Shown here piece after piece: positions 1-10,291 of a stretch of DNA of 64,000 nt. The position numbers and the translations under genes were made by a program. How positions within the stretch are numbered: the first letter of the stretch is position 1; each line of letters begins with the position of its first letter. The notes under the pieces are model-generated. The model was not told where the DNA came from, did not search any database, and saw only the letters and a program-made list of their open reading frames with translations. Source of the stretch: Pseudomonas vancouverensis (GTDB lineage Bacteria > Pseudomonadota > Gammaproteobacteria > Pseudomonadales > Pseudomonadaceae); contig NZ_RRZK01000012.1 in the NCBI RefSeq assembly GCF_004348895.1, positions 87,640 to 151,639 on the forward strand. Reading direction: 5' to 3'.

Positions 1-928
1 TGAAAATGATCATCGCCACGCACCAACTGACCAGGCTATCGGCCAGGCTGAAGCCGATCAGCCCGAGTATGAACAGCGCGGTGCCGGCGACAATCCACTG
101 CCGCAGGTGCTCGCGCTTGAGCAGGCGACCGATCTGGTATTGCAACAGAATCACGCCGATGGCATTGCAGGCGAGCAACGCCGCCATGATCTCCATGGTG
201 TGCTGCGGGTTGCTGGTCACCAACAGATATTGCGACAGGTAAAACGTGAAGCGCCCATGCACCACGGTGCTCAACAAGCAGCCGATGGTGAACAGGATCA
301 GCGTGCGATCGTTTTTCAGGGTGACCAGGGTCTTGAGAAAGCTTTGCGCCTGTTGCCTGACGGGCACGCCTTGAGTGTCACGGGTAATGCCGGTCAGCAG
401 AAAAATGCTGAAGAAGGCGATGGTGGCGGCAATCAGGAACGGCGCAGTGGCGTACACACCGGCGATCAACACGCCCAGCATCGGGCCGACCGCATAGCCG
501 ATGTTGGTCAGGGTGTAGTTCAGGGAGAACGCCTTGGCGCGCTGGCCCACGGGCAGGTTTTCACTGAGGATGGCTTTTGAGCCGATTAGGAACAATGCGG
601 TCGCGGTTTCGGTGATGATCAGGGTGAGCGTGGTGAGATAGAGGTTTTCGGCAAACGTCAGCAGCACCAGGCCGATGGCACTGGACAGCATCGCCACGAT
701 CAGCAACCGACGCTTTTCGAAACGATCGAGGATGTAGCCGCCATACAGCGACAGCAGGGTGGCGACAAATACCGCGATGCCCAGCAACAGCCCGACGTCC
801 TGTTGGTTGAGGCCGAGCTTGCCGCTGACGAATAGCGTCAGCAACGGGCTGGTCAGGGCACGGCTGATCACGATGGTCAGCGAGCAGATCAGCAGGCGGC
901 GGATCAGCGGGGAGTAGGTTGCGGCCAC
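1..928 (-). CDS. MFS transporter, partial (C-terminus outside window)
   Basis: The frame stays open from a GTG at 926-928 to the window edge, giving about 309 residues of a protein whose end is not visible. The translation is a run of hydrophobic helices separated by short charged loops. The loop after helix 2 reads GGYILDRFEKRR, the usual major-facilitator loop 2-3 signature. No in-frame ATG fits the family N-terminus. AAGGA lies 11 bases before the GTG, so GTG is the preferred start. The protein resembles MdtH-type drug-efflux members, but the substrate cannot be read from sequence. It follows the arn operon on the same strand across a hairpin, so it is probably a separate transcript. Confidence 0.8.
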   Translation of the reverse strand, partial: MAATYSPLIRRLLICSLTIVISRALTSPLLTLFVSGKLGLNQQDVGLLLGIAVFVATLLSLYGGYILDRFEKRRLLIVAMLSSAIGLVLLTFAENLYLTTLTLIITETATALFLIGSKAILSENLPVGQRAKAFSLNYTLTNIGYAVGPMLGVLIAGVYATAPFLIAATIAFFSIFLLTGITRDTQGVPVRQQAQSFLKTLVTLKNDRTLILFTIGCLLSTVVHGRFTFYLSQYLLVTSNPQHTMEIMAALLACNAIGVILLQYQIGRLLKREHLRQWIVAGTALFILGLIGFSLADSLVSWCVAMIIF

Positions 929-987
929 GGTGGTGAATGTCCTTATGCGCAACCGATGCCGTTTTTATCGGCATGGCACGACGTCGG

Positions 988-1019
988 TGTCAGGCTGCTA
1001 CTTTAGCAGCAGCCTGACA
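988..1019 (-). terminator. Hairpin after the arn operon, possible terminator
   Basis: Bases 988-999 and 1008-1019 form a perfect 12-bp stem around an 8-base loop, just past the stop of the last arn-operon gene. On the minus strand no U-run follows directly, so it is either a weak or factor-assisted terminator or an mRNA 3'-end stabiliser. Confidence 0.5.
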
Positions 1020-1032
1020 TTCACAGCAGTGG

Positions 1033-2634
1033 TCATGAGCCCTGTTTCAGGTGCAGCAGTACAAAATCATTCTTGTCGAAACGACCGCTCAGCACCGGTG
1101 GCAAGGCGCCGAATGCGGTGCCTTGCAGGGCGTCGTAGACGTTGCGGTCCATCATCAACCAGGCCGGCCCCTTGAGGTTCTCCAGTTGCAGAGTGTCGTA
1201 GGTGAATACCGGTTTCAGGTCCTGCTTGATGTTGACCATGAACTTGATGGCCTTGGCGTCCTTACCCATCTGGTGCATCACCAGTGGCGCGGGCTCTTTC
1301 TCGATAAGTTCGAACGCCGCCTGGCTGAAGGTCCGGGTATCGTACAGTTCGCGTTGAACGGGTTCGAACTGCAAAATATAAAACGACCACAGCGCGAGCA
1401 CTGCACAAGCGGCCAGCACCTGCGCCCGCCAGTCACGCCAGCGCGGCTGGAGCAACACCGTCAGGGCAGCCGCTTGCAGCAGGCTGAGGATGACGAAAAG
1501 GGAAGGGAGGTGTGTCACTTCATCAGGGAATTTGTGGCGCAGCACCAGCAAACCGACCATCAGCGAGCCGGGAATCAGCAGGCACAGGGCCTGTATCAAT
1601 CCCCGCAGCCAGGCGAACAGGCGACCTTCAGCGGCCTGGAATGGATAGGCCGCGACAATTGCCGCCATCGGCAACATGGGCAGTACGTAGCGGGCTTTCT
1701 TCGCCTGGGGAATGGACAGGCCGATCATCACGATGAGACCTGCGGCCACGCAATACATCACCAAGCGCGATGCCGGTCCGGTATCCCGAGGGCGGCTCAA
1801 GGCCATGGCAATTAATGCCAACACGGCCAGCGGCCAGGCCAACGCATAGTTGCCCACTGAACTGGTGAAGTAATACAGCAAATCACCGCTGCCTTCGCTG
1901 CCATCCATGCGTCCCATGAACTGCATGCGAATCACGTCCTGCAGGAATCCCGGCCCGCCACTGACATCCGCCAGCCACAACATCAGCCCGATGCATCCGG
2001 CCAGCAACGCCGAAGCCAACAGGCCAAAGACCAACAGGCGGCGCCACTGAAGCTCTATCAGTAGATAGCTGCAAAGTACTCCCGTAGGAATCACCAGGCC
2101 GATAGGTCCCCGAATCCAGAAACCGAGTACCAGCAGGGCGAAGATCATCACCCAGCGACGCCGCGCGGCGAAATGGTCGGCAGCGTAGCCCAGGTAAAAC
2201 ACGGCGAAGGTCACGGCGGCGAGCATCAGGTCCAGCGAGACGGCGCGGGTTTCAGTGATGAAGGTATTGGTCAGCAGCAGCAAGGCGATGCTCAGCAACG
2301 CCCAGCGTGTGGAGTAGGGCGCCAGCAGGCGGTACATCAAGGTAACGATGACCGCTGCGGCGATGGCGCTCGGCAACCAGGCGGTCAGGCTGGAGACCTG
2401 GCCGAACGGTAGCGAGAGCACCCAGATGAACAGTGTGGAAAGCCCGGAATAATCTGCGTAGGGCTCGCCGTAGGTCGTGGGGAAAAACGACGGGCCATTG
2501 CGCAGCATTTCCTGGGCGAACAGCACGAAACGCGAGTCGAAACCGATCGCCGCCTGGTGATAGACCCCTGCGCAAAACAACAAGAGCGCCAACAACCCCA
2601 GCGCGAGGGACTGATGACGGATGCGAGGGGCCAT
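1033..2634 (-). CDS. GT-C family glycosyltransferase, ArnT-like, last gene of arn operon
   Basis: A 533-residue polytopic membrane protein with about 11-12 hydrophobic helices and a soluble C-terminal domain of roughly 120 residues. The layout matches ArnT/PMT (GT-C) transferases that use undecaprenyl-phosphate sugars. The first periplasmic loop keeps an aspartate at about residue 33 (GFDSRFVLFAQEM) where ArnT has [11 protein letters not shown]. The ArnT EKP motif is replaced by YADYSGL, so the donor or acceptor may differ. The ATG at 2634 lies 4 bases after the ugd stop, which argues for co-transcription and coupling. A longer in-frame start inside ugd is unlikely. Its substrate is unknown; the operon suggests LPS or lipid A modification. 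Confidence 0.8.
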   Translation of the reverse strand: MAPRIRHQSLALGLLALLLFCAGVYHQAAIGFDSRFVLFAQEMLRNGPSFFPTTYGEPYADYSGLSTLFIWVLSLPFGQVSSLTAWLPSAIAAAVIVTLMYRLLAPYSTRWALLSIALLLLTNTFITETRAVSLDLMLAAVTFAVFYLGYAADHFAARRRWVMIFALLVLGFWIRGPIGLVIPTGVLCSYLLIELQWRRLLVFGLLASALLAGCIGLMLWLADVSGGPGFLQDVIRMQFMGRMDGSEGSGDLLYYFTSSVGNYALAWPLAVLALIAMALSRPRDTGPASRLVMYCVAAGLIVMIGLSIPQAKKARYVLPMLPMAAIVAAYPFQAAEGRLFAWLRGLIQALCLLIPGSLMVGLLVLRHKFPDEVTHLPSLFVILSLLQAAALTVLLQPRWRDWRAQVLAACAVLALWSFYILQFEPVQRELYDTRTFSQAAFELIEKEPAPLVMHQMGKDAKAIKFMVNIKQDLKPVFTYDTLQLENLKGPAWLMMDRNVYDALQGTAFGALPPVLSGRFDKNDFVLLHLKQGS

Positions 2635-2638
2635 GATG

Positions 2639-4018
2639 TCAGGCCACCACTGCGTCGCTGGACCATTGCTGGTACGGAATCGGCAACTTGCTCGATTCAC
2701 CGCGGCCCATCGGGAAGTAGGTGAAACCGCTACGTGCCAGGCGATCGGCATCGAACAGGTTGCGCCCGTCGAAAATCACCGGGGCCTTCAAGCGTTGTTG
2801 CAGCAGGTCGAAGTCCGGTGCCTTGAACTGTTGCCATTCGGTGCAGATGATCAGCGCGTCAGCTTCGGTCAGCACCGATTCCGGCGTGCCCATGAGCATC
2901 AGCTTCGACTCATTGGGGTAGAGTTTTTGGGTTTCCTGCATCGCCTCTGGGTCGTACGCCCGTACGTTGGCGCCTGCGGCAAACAGCGATTCAAGCAGCA
3001 CGCGGCTTGGGGCATCGCGCATGTCATCGGTGTTCGGTTTGAAGGCCAGGCCCCACAAAGCGAAGGTCTTGCCGCGCAGGTCACCTTTGTAGAACGCCTT
3101 GATGCGTTCGAACAGCTTGTGTTTCTGCCGCTCGTTGATGGCCTCGACGGCTTGCAGCAAGTCGCTGGAACAGTGGGCTTCTTCAGCGCTGTGGATCAGG
3201 GCGCGCATGTCCTTGGGGAAACACGAACCACCGTAGCCGCAGCCCGGGTAGATGAAGTGGTAGCCGATACGCGAGTCGGCACCGATGCCCAGGCGCACCG
3301 ATTCGATGTCGGCGCCCAGGTGTTCGGCCAGTTCGGCGATCTGGTTGATGAAGCTGATCTTGGTCGCCAGCATGCAGTTGGCGGCGTACTTGGTCAGCTC
3401 GGCACTGCGCAGGTCCATGAACATGATGCGATCATGGTTGCGGTTGAACGGGGCGTACAGGTCGCGCATGACGTCGCGCACTTCCTCACGCTCGCAACCG
3501 ACCACGATCCGGTCCGGACGGCGGCAGTCGGAAACGGCCGAGCCTTCCTTGAGGAATTCGGGGTTGGAGACGATATCGAACTGCAGCTGGCGGCCGGCCG
3601 CCAGCAGGCACTTGTCGATGTGCGCGCGCAGGGCGTCACCGGTGCCGACCGGGACGGTGGATTTTTCCACCAGGATCGCCGGTTCCTCACGGTGACGGGC
3701 CACCGCGTCGCCTACCGACATCACATAACGCAAGTCTGCCGAACCATCGTCCCGCGACGGGGTGCCGACGGCAATGAACAGCACCTCGCCATGCTGCACC
3801 GCGAATTTTTCATCGCTGGTGAAACTCAGGCGCTTGCTGTCCAGGCCTTCACGTACCAGGCTGGCCAGTCCAGGCTCGAAAATACTCACGTGGCCCTGCT
3901 TGAGCAGTTCCACTTTTTTCTCGTCGACGTCCATGCACACCACGTCGTGGCCCACTTCTGCCAGCACCGCGGCCTGCACCAGGCCTACATAACCACTACC
4001 AAACACACTGATTTTCAT
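2639..4018 (-). CDS. ugd: UDP-glucose 6-dehydrogenase
   Basis: This cytoplasmic enzyme oxidises UDP-glucose to UDP-glucuronate with two NAD+, supplying the precursor that ArnA uses. It has 459 residues, normal for the family. The N-terminal Rossmann motif GSGYVG is at residues 7-12. The catalytic cysteine is Cys266 in [14 protein letters not shown]-terminal UDP-binding domain follows. The ATG at 4018 is preceded by AAGGAG and overlaps the arnF stop as ATGA; longer in-frame starts lie inside arnF. The gene is also called pmrE. Its presence makes this operon self-sufficient from UDP-glucose to UDP-L-Ara4N. Confidence 0.96.
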   Translation of the reverse strand: MKISVFGSGYVGLVQAAVLAEVGHDVVCMDVDEKKVELLKQGHVSIFEPGLASLVREGLDSKRLSFTSDEKFAVQHGEVLFIAVGTPSRDDGSADLRYVMSVGDAVARHREEPAILVEKSTVPVGTGDALRAHIDKCLLAAGRQLQFDIVSNPEFLKEGSAVSDCRRPDRIVVGCEREEVRDVMRDLYAPFNRNHDRIMFMDLRSAELTKYAANCMLATKISFINQIAELAEHLGADIESVRLGIGADSRIGYHFIYPGCGYGGSCFPKDMRALIHSAEEAHCSSDLLQAVEAINERQKHKLFERIKAFYKGDLRGKTFALWGLAFKPNTDDMRDAPSRVLLESLFAAGANVRAYDPEAMQETQKLYPNESKLMLMGTPESVLTEADALIICTEWQQFKAPDFDLLQQRLKAPVIFDGRNLFDADRLARSGFTYFPMGRGESSKLPIPYQQWSSDAVVA

Positions 4019-4416
4019 GGAGCACTCCTTAATTCGGGCGCACGAGCAGATCGAGAATTGATGGTGATAACGCCGAGGATGACCAGTGCCACCCCAAGGC
4101 TTTTGGAAAGACTGAAGGCTTCGTTGAACACCGGCAGGCTCGCGGCCAGCAGGTACACCAGCGCGTAGCTGATGCTCAACAGCGAGTAGGCCCGGCCCAA
4201 TGGCAGATCGCGCAGGGCGAACAGCCAGCAGAGCATCGACATGGCGTAAGCCAGGATTGCGGCGAAAACCACCGCCACGGCGCCCAGGTCGATGGGGGCT
4301 GTGAGCCATTGCTCAGGAGACGGCAGGTGACTCATGCTCCAGCGCATGCCCAGTTGGGCGGCGCTGACCAGTCCGACGCTGCCCAGGGCAAAGCAGATTC
4401 CACGCCGTACGTTCAT
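4015..4416 (-). CDS. arnF: Undecaprenyl-phosphate-Ara4N flippase subunit ArnF
   Basis: A 133-residue small-multidrug-resistance-fold membrane protein with four hydrophobic helices. With ArnE it is thought to flip undecaprenyl-phosphate-L-Ara4N across the inner membrane. The segment [18 protein letters not shown] is typical of the family. The start at 4416 overlaps the arnE stop (ATGA), and its own stop overlaps the ugd start in the same way, so all three should be translationally coupled. The assignment rests on fold, length and position between arnE and ugd. Confidence 0.92.
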   Translation of the reverse strand: MNVRRGICFALGSVGLVSAAQLGMRWSMSHLPSPEQWLTAPIDLGAVAVVFAAILAYAMSMLCWLFALRDLPLGRAYSLLSISYALVYLLAASLPVFNEAFSLSKSLGVALVILGVITINSRSARAPELRSAP

Positions 4417-4757
4417 GCGTGCTGCCCCAGCAAAGCCACACCACCGATCACCAGCGCGACGCCGAACCAGTGGCGCCGGTCGATGGTTTCGTGGAATACA
4501 AAGCGCGCTACCAGGGTGATCAGCACGAAGTTCAAACTCAGCATCGGGTAGGCGACGCCGACTTCCAGGCGCTGCAGTACCAGCAACCACACCAGCAGGC
4601 CCATGCCCAGGCACGCCAGTGCCAGCCACAACCAGGGCGAACGTAGCTTGTCCGCCCAGCCCGATGGTTGGTCGCGCCAGCTTTCAACAGCGTACTTCTG
4701 GGCGATCTGGCCCATGCAGGTCAGCAGGCAGGCAACCAGGAGCAATAGCAGGCTCAT
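4413..4757 (-). CDS. arnE: Undecaprenyl-phosphate-Ara4N flippase subunit ArnE
   Basis: A 114-residue, four-helix EamA/SMR-like membrane protein, the usual length for ArnE. It ends with a final hydrophobic helix ([14 protein letters not shown]). It is the partner of ArnF in moving the lipid-linked aminoarabinose to the periplasmic face, where ArnT uses it. It overlaps arnT upstream and arnF downstream by 4 bases each. Confidence 0.92.
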   Translation of the reverse strand: MSLLLLLVACLLTCMGQIAQKYAVESWRDQPSGWADKLRSPWLWLALACLGMGLLVWLLVLQRLEVGVAYPMLSLNFVLITLVARFVFHETIDRRHWFGVALVIGGVALLGQHA

Positions 4758-6403
4758 GGTGCCGCCTGAGGGATGATCAGAATCACCAGATTGCCTTGTT
4801 CGTAGCGCTTGCCGTCTTTGGGCAATTGCTCAAGTTCGTGCAGTTCGTCGTCACCCTTGACGCGCATGACCACACCCACCGAGCCTTGCTGGCGGGCGTC
4901 CTGCATCCACTGCTGGATCTGATCCGGATCGATGCGCTGCTTGAGCGAATCAGGATAGGCAAGGCCATATTTCAATTCGCCAATGGTGTTGTAAAAAGCC
5001 ACCTCAGGTCGCTTCAAACGCCACGACAGCGCAGACGCGGCACCCAGGTCGTTGCTCAGCAACTTGCCGGTTTGGCCAAGTTCCTGCGCGTGGTCGAGGA
5101 TGAACTGGTCAGGCATTTTGTTGGCGACCACCGAGTTGGGCAGGCCGGCCGGCACCAGGCCAATGAACAACAGGCTGCCGAAGGCTGGCGCGGCCCAGCA
5201 TTGCAAAGGGCGGAACGCCTGCAACAGGTTGGCCATGATCCAGCCGATCAGCGCGATGAACACCAGCACCAGGTTGTGCAGCTCATGGTCATAGACCGGT
5301 TTTTTCAGTTGCAGGTAAACCAGTGCAATGAGGGTGATTACCCCGAGCGCCAGGTTAAGCAGGCCGTTGATGCCCAGAACACGACCCTGTTCCAGCTTCA
5401 GGCGGTCGGCCAGCGCGTGACCGAGCAACAGCGCCAGCGGCAACAGGCACGGCAGAATGTAGGCCGGCAGCTTGCCTTTGCTCAGGCTGAAGAAGAACAG
5501 TGGCATGCACAGCCACAGCAGCAGGAAAGCGACATTGGACTGGCGACGGGTCTGCCAGGCTTGCTTGAGTGCCGGCGGCAGCATCGCCACCCATGGCATG
5601 CTGAACGCCACCAGCAACGGCAGGTAATACCACCACGGCGCATCATGTTGTGCATCGTCCCCGGCAAAACGACGGATATGTTCGTGCCAAAAGAAGAAAC
5701 GCCAGTAATCCGGTTCATGGCTGTGCACCGCCAGGACCCACGGCAGGCTCACCGCAACGGCCACGACAATCGCAACCGGGCCATACACCAGCAGTTCGCG
5801 CCAGCGTTTTTGCCAGAGCATCCACGGCAGGGCGATCAGCACCGGCAGCAGCCAGGCGAGGAAGCCCTTGGTCATGAAACCCATGCCACAGGCCAGGCCC
5901 AGCACCGCCCAGCCCGTCAGGCGTTGGCCGCGAGCAGTGCTGTCGAGGGCAAACCACAGGGCCACCAGGCTCAAGTTGACCCAAAAGGTGAACTGCGGAT
6001 CGAGGTTGGCATAACCGGCGGAACCGGCAATCACCGTGAAGCTCATGTACAGCATCGCGCAGACGAAGCTCTTGCGCGGCTCGTTCCACATGCGCCGGGC
6101 GACGAGATAGCACAGCAATACGCTGAGCATGGTGCTCAAGGCCGAGGCAAAACGAACGCCGAACAGGTTCTGCCCAAACAGCGCCTGGCCGAGGGCGATC
6201 ATCCAGTAACCCGCCGCCGGTTTTTCGAAGTAGCGGATACCCATGAAATGCGGTGACGCCCAATCGCCGCTCAGCAGCATGCCCTGGCTGATCTGGGCGT
6301 AACGGGTTTCATCGGGAATCCACAGACCGTGACTGCCCAGCGGCAGCAGGTAGGCCAGCGCCATCAGCGCAAGGAGGAACGGCAATGCCCAGCGTTTGCT
6401 CAT
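4754..6403 (-). CDS. arnT: Lipid A 4-amino-4-deoxy-L-arabinosyltransferase ArnT
   Basis: An inner-membrane GT-C enzyme of 549 residues that moves L-Ara4N from undecaprenyl phosphate to lipid A phosphates, lowering negative charge and giving resistance to polymyxin and cationic peptides. The first periplasmic loop holds [14 protein letters not shown] (Asp31) and [11 protein letters not shown] (Glu60, Lys61, Pro62), the conserved ArnT catalytic and metal region. About 12 helices are followed by a periplasmic C-terminal domain. It overlaps arnD and arnE by 4 bases. A paralogue with the same motifs lies at 25191-26912, and a more distant relative at 1033-2634. Confidence 0.95.
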   Translation of the reverse strand: MSKRWALPFLLALMALAYLLPLGSHGLWIPDETRYAQISQGMLLSGDWASPHFMGIRYFEKPAAGYWMIALGQALFGQNLFGVRFASALSTMLSVLLCYLVARRMWNEPRKSFVCAMLYMSFTVIAGSAGYANLDPQFTFWVNLSLVALWFALDSTARGQRLTGWAVLGLACGMGFMTKGFLAWLLPVLIALPWMLWQKRWRELLVYGPVAIVVAVAVSLPWVLAVHSHEPDYWRFFFWHEHIRRFAGDDAQHDAPWWYYLPLLVAFSMPWVAMLPPALKQAWQTRRQSNVAFLLLWLCMPLFFFSLSKGKLPAYILPCLLPLALLLGHALADRLKLEQGRVLGINGLLNLALGVITLIALVYLQLKKPVYDHELHNLVLVFIALIGWIMANLLQAFRPLQCWAAPAFGSLLFIGLVPAGLPNSVVANKMPDQFILDHAQELGQTGKLLSNDLGAASALSWRLKRPEVAFYNTIGELKYGLAYPDSLKQRIDPDQIQQWMQDARQQGSVGVVMRVKGDDELHELEQLPKDGKRYEQGNLVILIIPQAAP

Positions 6404-7287
6404 GCCCCTTGTACTCCCAGCCAGCCTTCACGGCCTTCGAGCGCACCGCGCACGACACGGCCCATCGGCAAACTGCCAGGTGACTCGGGGAGCAAGTCGC
6501 CCAAGGGTTGGAAATGGATGCCACGCTGACGCGCTTCGCTCAGCAGTTGGCGGAAATCATTGGCCATCAGAATCCCTTCTACTTCGGCATGGATCGTGTA
6601 GACGTTGAGTTTTTCCGGCGCAAACCGGTTCAGGATGAAGCTGTTGAAGTCTTTGGCGGCGACAGTCGGCCCGACCACTTCATCGAAGGTCGGCAAATCC
6701 ACCGGAATCTGCGGTGCACCCGCTTGACCGTTGGCCAATCGCGGTTGAAACAGGCTCTGGCCACGGCAATCGCTGTTGTAGCGGAAGCCGAAACCTTGTT
6801 TGGCCTCGATCACGCGCTCGTCGGCACGCCAGCCTGCCACAGCGGAACACTCGACTTTCTCACCGAGAATGTCGCTGAGGGTGTCGACACCCTTGCGGAT
6901 CTGTTCGATCAGTTGAGCATCGCTCCAGCGTCCGGCATTGGCTTGCCAGCCATGGTGATCCCAGGTGTGCAGGCCGACTTCGTGCCCGGCATCCCGGGCC
7001 TGACGCATCAAGTGCCCCAGGTCACGCCCGATCAACTTGCCCGGCCAGGCGGTGCCGGCCAGCAGAATGTCCCAGCCATACAGGCCTGCGGCATTGGAAC
7101 GGAGCATTTTCCAGAGGAACTGAGGACGGATGAGGCGCCATAAATGGCGCCCCATGTTGTCCGGTCCGACACTGAAGAAAAACGTCGCCTTGACCTGTGC
7201 TTCATCAAGGATTTCCAGGAGCCGGGGCACCCCTTCACGGGTGCCTCGGTAGGTATCGACATCGATCCGGAGTCCTGCCTGCATCAA
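6400..7287 (-). CDS. arnD: 4-deoxy-4-formamido-L-arabinose-phosphoundecaprenol deformylase
   Basis: A 295-residue polysaccharide-deacetylase (NodB-fold) protein that removes the formyl group from undecaprenyl-phosphate-Ara4FN, making transfer irreversible. The N-terminal [11 protein letters not shown] carries the metal-binding Asp pair, and [12 protein letters not shown] carries the histidines of the second NodB motif. Length is standard. It overlaps arnA upstream and arnT downstream by ATGA. Confidence 0.95.
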   Translation of the reverse strand: MMQAGLRIDVDTYRGTREGVPRLLEILDEAQVKATFFFSVGPDNMGRHLWRLIRPQFLWKMLRSNAAGLYGWDILLAGTAWPGKLIGRDLGHLMRQARDAGHEVGLHTWDHHGWQANAGRWSDAQLIEQIRKGVDTLSDILGEKVECSAVAGWRADERVIEAKQGFGFRYNSDCRGQSLFQPRLANGQAGAPQIPVDLPTFDEVVGPTVAAKDFNSFILNRFAPEKLNVYTIHAEVEGILMANDFRQLLSEARQRGIHFQPLGDLLPESPGSLPMGRVVRGALEGREGWLGVQGA

Positions 7288-9275
7288 CGCTTGTCCGCGA
7301 TTTCGAGCATGGCTTCACGCAAGAAGAAGTCCAGGGTGTTGCCGATGGTTTCGCGCATTTCCACCGTCGGTTCCCAGTTCAGCAGGCGCTTGGCGTTGGC
7401 GATGCTTGGCTTGCGGTGCGACACGTCCTGATAGCCGGTGCCGTAGAACGCCTTGCTCTCGATGTCGCGGAAACCGGCGAACGGAGGGAAGTTGGCGCGC
7501 AGCGGGTGAGCTTCGAACTGACGCAGCAGCTCTTCGCCCAGTTGACGGATGCTGGCTTCGTTTTCCGGGTTGCCGATGTTGATGATCTGGCCGTTGCAGA
7601 CATCGTTATCGTTGTCGATGATCCGCGCCAGGGCTTCAACACCGTCGGCGATGTCGGTGAAGCAACGTTTTTGCTCGCCACCGTCGAACAGGCGAATAGG
7701 CGTACCTTCCACCAGGTTCAGGATCAGCTGGGTAATGGCGCGGGAGCTGCCGATACGGGCCGAGTCCAGACGGTCCAGACGTGGACCCATCCAGTTGAAC
7801 GGACGGAACAGCGTGAAGTTCAGGCCTTTCTGGCCGTAGGCCCAGATCACGCGGTCAAGCAGTTGCTTGGACACCGAGTAGATCCAGCGCTGCTTGTTGA
7901 TCGGACCGACGATCAGGTTGGAGTTGTCTTCGTCGAAGTTGTTGTCCTGGCACATGCCATAGACTTCCGACGTCGACGGGAAGATCACGCGCTTGTTGTA
8001 CTTGACGCAGTAGCGAACCAGTTTCAGGTTTTCTTCGAAGTCCAGTTCGAATACGCGCAGCGGGTTGCGGGTGTACTCGATTGGCGTGGCGATGGCCACC
8101 AGCGGCAGGACCACGTCGCACTTCTTGATGTGGTACTCGATCCACTCGGAGTGGATGCTGATGTCGCCTTCGACGAAGTGGAAGTTCGGGTGGCTGCGCA
8201 GGCGCTCGATGGCGTCCGAACCGATGTCCAGGCCGTACACTTCGTAGCGGTCGTCACGCAGCAGACGCTCGGACAGGTGGTTGCCGATGAAGCCGTTGAC
8301 GCCGAGGATCAGCACGCGGGTGCGGCGTGGTGCACGGCCGGACTCGGCACCGCGCAGCACGGAACCGTCCACCAGGCCCAGCTCGTTGGCCAGTTGTGGG
8401 CCGCTCAGGTACAGGCCGTTGTCGTTGCGCTGGCCGGCGTTGATGATCAGCGAGTCCTCACCGCAGGCAATGCGCAGCGGGTCGACGCTGATCACACGGC
8501 CAGGTGCCAGACCTTCGTTGCCCTTGGCGACTTCAGCGCTCCAGACAATCAGCTTGTGCTCGCCCACGGCGCAGAACGCGCCCGGGTAAGGCTGGGTCAC
8601 GGCACGGACCAGGTTGAACAGTTGCTCGGCCGGTTTGGCCCAGACCAGTTTGCCGTCCGCCGGGGTGCGACGACCGAACACGGTGGCCTTCGATTCGTCT
8701 TGCGCGGTTTCGCTGACCTTGCCTTGCAGCAGGGCAGGCAGGGTGTCGCGCAGCAGGTCGGAGGCAGCCGAACGCAATTTGCCATGCAGGCTCAGGGCGG
8801 TATCACTGCGCTCGATGGCGACTTTCTGCTGGGCCAGGATGGCGCCGGCGTCGGCACGCTTGACCATGCGGTGCAGGGTCACGCCGGTTTCGGTTTCGCC
8901 GTTGACCAGCACCCAGTTGGCCGGTGCGCGACCACGGTAGCGTGGCAGCAGCGAACCGTGCAGGTTGAACGCGCCTTTGCGGGCAGTGGCCAACAGCGGC
9001 TCGCTGAGCAGGTTGCGGTAGTAGAAGGAGAAAATGTAGTCCGGGTCGAGCTTGGCGATACGCTCGATCCACAGCGGGTGGTTGGCGTCTTCCGGCGCAT
9101 GCACGGCAATGCCGTGGCGCGCGCACAGTTGCGCAACCGAGCCATAGAAGGCGTTCTCTTTCGGATCATCGGCGTGGGTGAACACCGCAGCGATTTCATA
9201 ACCGGCGGTCAGCAGGGATTCGATGCCGGCACAGCCAATATCGTGGTAGGCGAAGACAACAGCTTTTGCGCTCAT
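7284..9275 (-). CDS. arnA: Bifunctional UDP-glucuronate decarboxylase / UDP-Ara4N formyltransferase
   Basis: A 663-residue two-domain cytoplasmic enzyme. The N-terminal formyltransferase domain (residues about 1-300) shows the Asn-His-Asp set: Asn104 and His106 in [13 protein letters not shown], and Asp142 in RADAGAI. The C-terminal extended-SDR domain starts with [13 protein letters not shown] and holds STSEVYG and YSVSK, plus the Arg of [10 protein letters not shown] used in decarboxylation. The second domain makes UDP-Ara4O from UDP-glucuronate; the first N-formylates UDP-Ara4N made by ArnB. Both halves look intact. It overlaps arnC and arnD by 4 bases. Confidence 0.96.
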   Translation of the reverse strand: MSAKAVVFAYHDIGCAGIESLLTAGYEIAAVFTHADDPKENAFYGSVAQLCARHGIAVHAPEDANHPLWIERIAKLDPDYIFSFYYRNLLSEPLLATARKGAFNLHGSLLPRYRGRAPANWVLVNGETETGVTLHRMVKRADAGAILAQQKVAIERSDTALSLHGKLRSAASDLLRDTLPALLQGKVSETAQDESKATVFGRRTPADGKLVWAKPAEQLFNLVRAVTQPYPGAFCAVGEHKLIVWSAEVAKGNEGLAPGRVISVDPLRIACGEDSLIINAGQRNDNGLYLSGPQLANELGLVDGSVLRGAESGRAPRRTRVLILGVNGFIGNHLSERLLRDDRYEVYGLDIGSDAIERLRSHPNFHFVEGDISIHSEWIEYHIKKCDVVLPLVAIATPIEYTRNPLRVFELDFEENLKLVRYCVKYNKRVIFPSTSEVYGMCQDNNFDEDNSNLIVGPINKQRWIYSVSKQLLDRVIWAYGQKGLNFTLFRPFNWMGPRLDRLDSARIGSSRAITQLILNLVEGTPIRLFDGGEQKRCFTDIADGVEALARIIDNDNDVCNGQIINIGNPENEASIRQLGEELLRQFEAHPLRANFPPFAGFRDIESKAFYGTGYQDVSHRKPSIANAKRLLNWEPTVEMRETIGNTLDFFLREAMLEIADKR

Positions 9276-10291
9276 GAAGGAACCTGATCAGAAGGAGTGG
9301 AAGTTAGGCCGTCGACAGTGACAACGGGAGCAGGAGTGGTGGGCTGGCTACGCAGCACCTTTTCAATAAAGAAGCGCGGACGTGCGCGCACGTCGCTGTA
9401 CATGCGGCCCAGGTATTCACCCAACAGGCCCATGCCGATGAACTGGCCACCGGTGAACACGAACAGCACGGCGAACAGCACGAAGGTGCCGCCGCCGGCC
9501 CAATGGGCGCCGAACACCAGGCGCAGCAGGACCAGGGCAACGGCGAACAGCACACCGAGTCCGGCCATGGCGAAACCGACAATGCTCAGCAAGCGCAACG
9601 GCGTGGTGGTCATGCAGGTGATCAAGTCAAACATCAGGTTGACCAGACGCATCGGGCTGTACTTGGAATCGCCGTGTTCACGCTCGGCGTGGGTCACGAG
9701 GATTTCCGTGGTGTGGCGGGCAAAGCTGTTGGCCAGGATCGGAATGAAGGTGCTGCGCTCACGGCAGGCCAGCATCGCATCGACAATGGTGCGGCGGTAA
9801 GCGCGCAACATGCAGCCGTAGTCGCTCATGGCAACGCCTGTGGAGCGCTGCACGGCGAGGTTGATCAACTTCGATGGCCAGCGACGCAGGGCCGAGTCCT
9901 GGCGGTTGTTACGCACCGTGGCGACCACGTCATAGCCCTTTTCCGCCTCGGCCACCAGTCGCGGAATTTCTTCCGGCGGGTTCTGCAGGTCGGCATCCAG
10001 GGTGATGACCACATCGCCCTTGCACTGTTCGAAACCGGCCATGATCGCTGCGTGCTGACCGTAGTTGCGGTTGAGGATCACCGCCACGATCGGGCTGCCT
10101 TCGCGAGAGGCGGCGTCTTCGAGCATCTGCGCGGAGTCGTCACGGCTGCCGTCGTCCACCAGTACGATTTCGTAAGGATGACTCAACTGTGCGCAGGCCG
10201 CTTCGGTACGGCGCAGCAGCTCCGGGAGACTTTCCTGTTCGTTGTAGACCGGAATGACGATCGACACGAAGTTGATTGGGTAGGGTTTCAA
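9272..10291 (-). CDS. arnC: Undecaprenyl-phosphate Ara4FN transferase ArnC
   Basis: A 339-residue GT2 transferase that attaches Ara4FN to undecaprenyl phosphate at the cytoplasmic face of the inner membrane. It shows VDDGSRDDS and the acidic [12 protein letters not shown] motif for nucleotide-sugar and metal binding. Two hydrophobic helices near residues 235-300 anchor it. It overlaps arnB and arnA by ATGA. The dolichol-phosphate-mannose-synthase-like organisation is typical. Confidence 0.95.
   Translation of the reverse strand: MKPYPINFVSIVIPVYNEQESLPELLRRTEAACAQLSHPYEIVLVDDGSRDDSAQMLEDAASREGSPIVAVILNRNYGQHAAIMAGFEQCKGDVVITLDADLQNPPEEIPRLVAEAEKGYDVVATVRNNRQDSALRRWPSKLINLAVQRSTGVAMSDYGCMLRAYRRTIVDAMLACRERSTFIPILANSFARHTTEILVTHAEREHGDSKYSPMRLVNLMFDLITCMTTTPLRLLSIVGFAMAGLGVLFAVALVLLRLVFGAHWAGGGTFVLFAVLFVFTGGQFIGMGLLGEYLGRMYSDVRARPRFFIEKVLRSQPTTPAPVVTVDGLTSTPSDQVPS

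Noticed and set aside
7197..9287. A 696-codon plus-strand frame opposite arnA
   Set aside because: It has no recognisable domains; arnA on the other strand has both catalytic domains complete.
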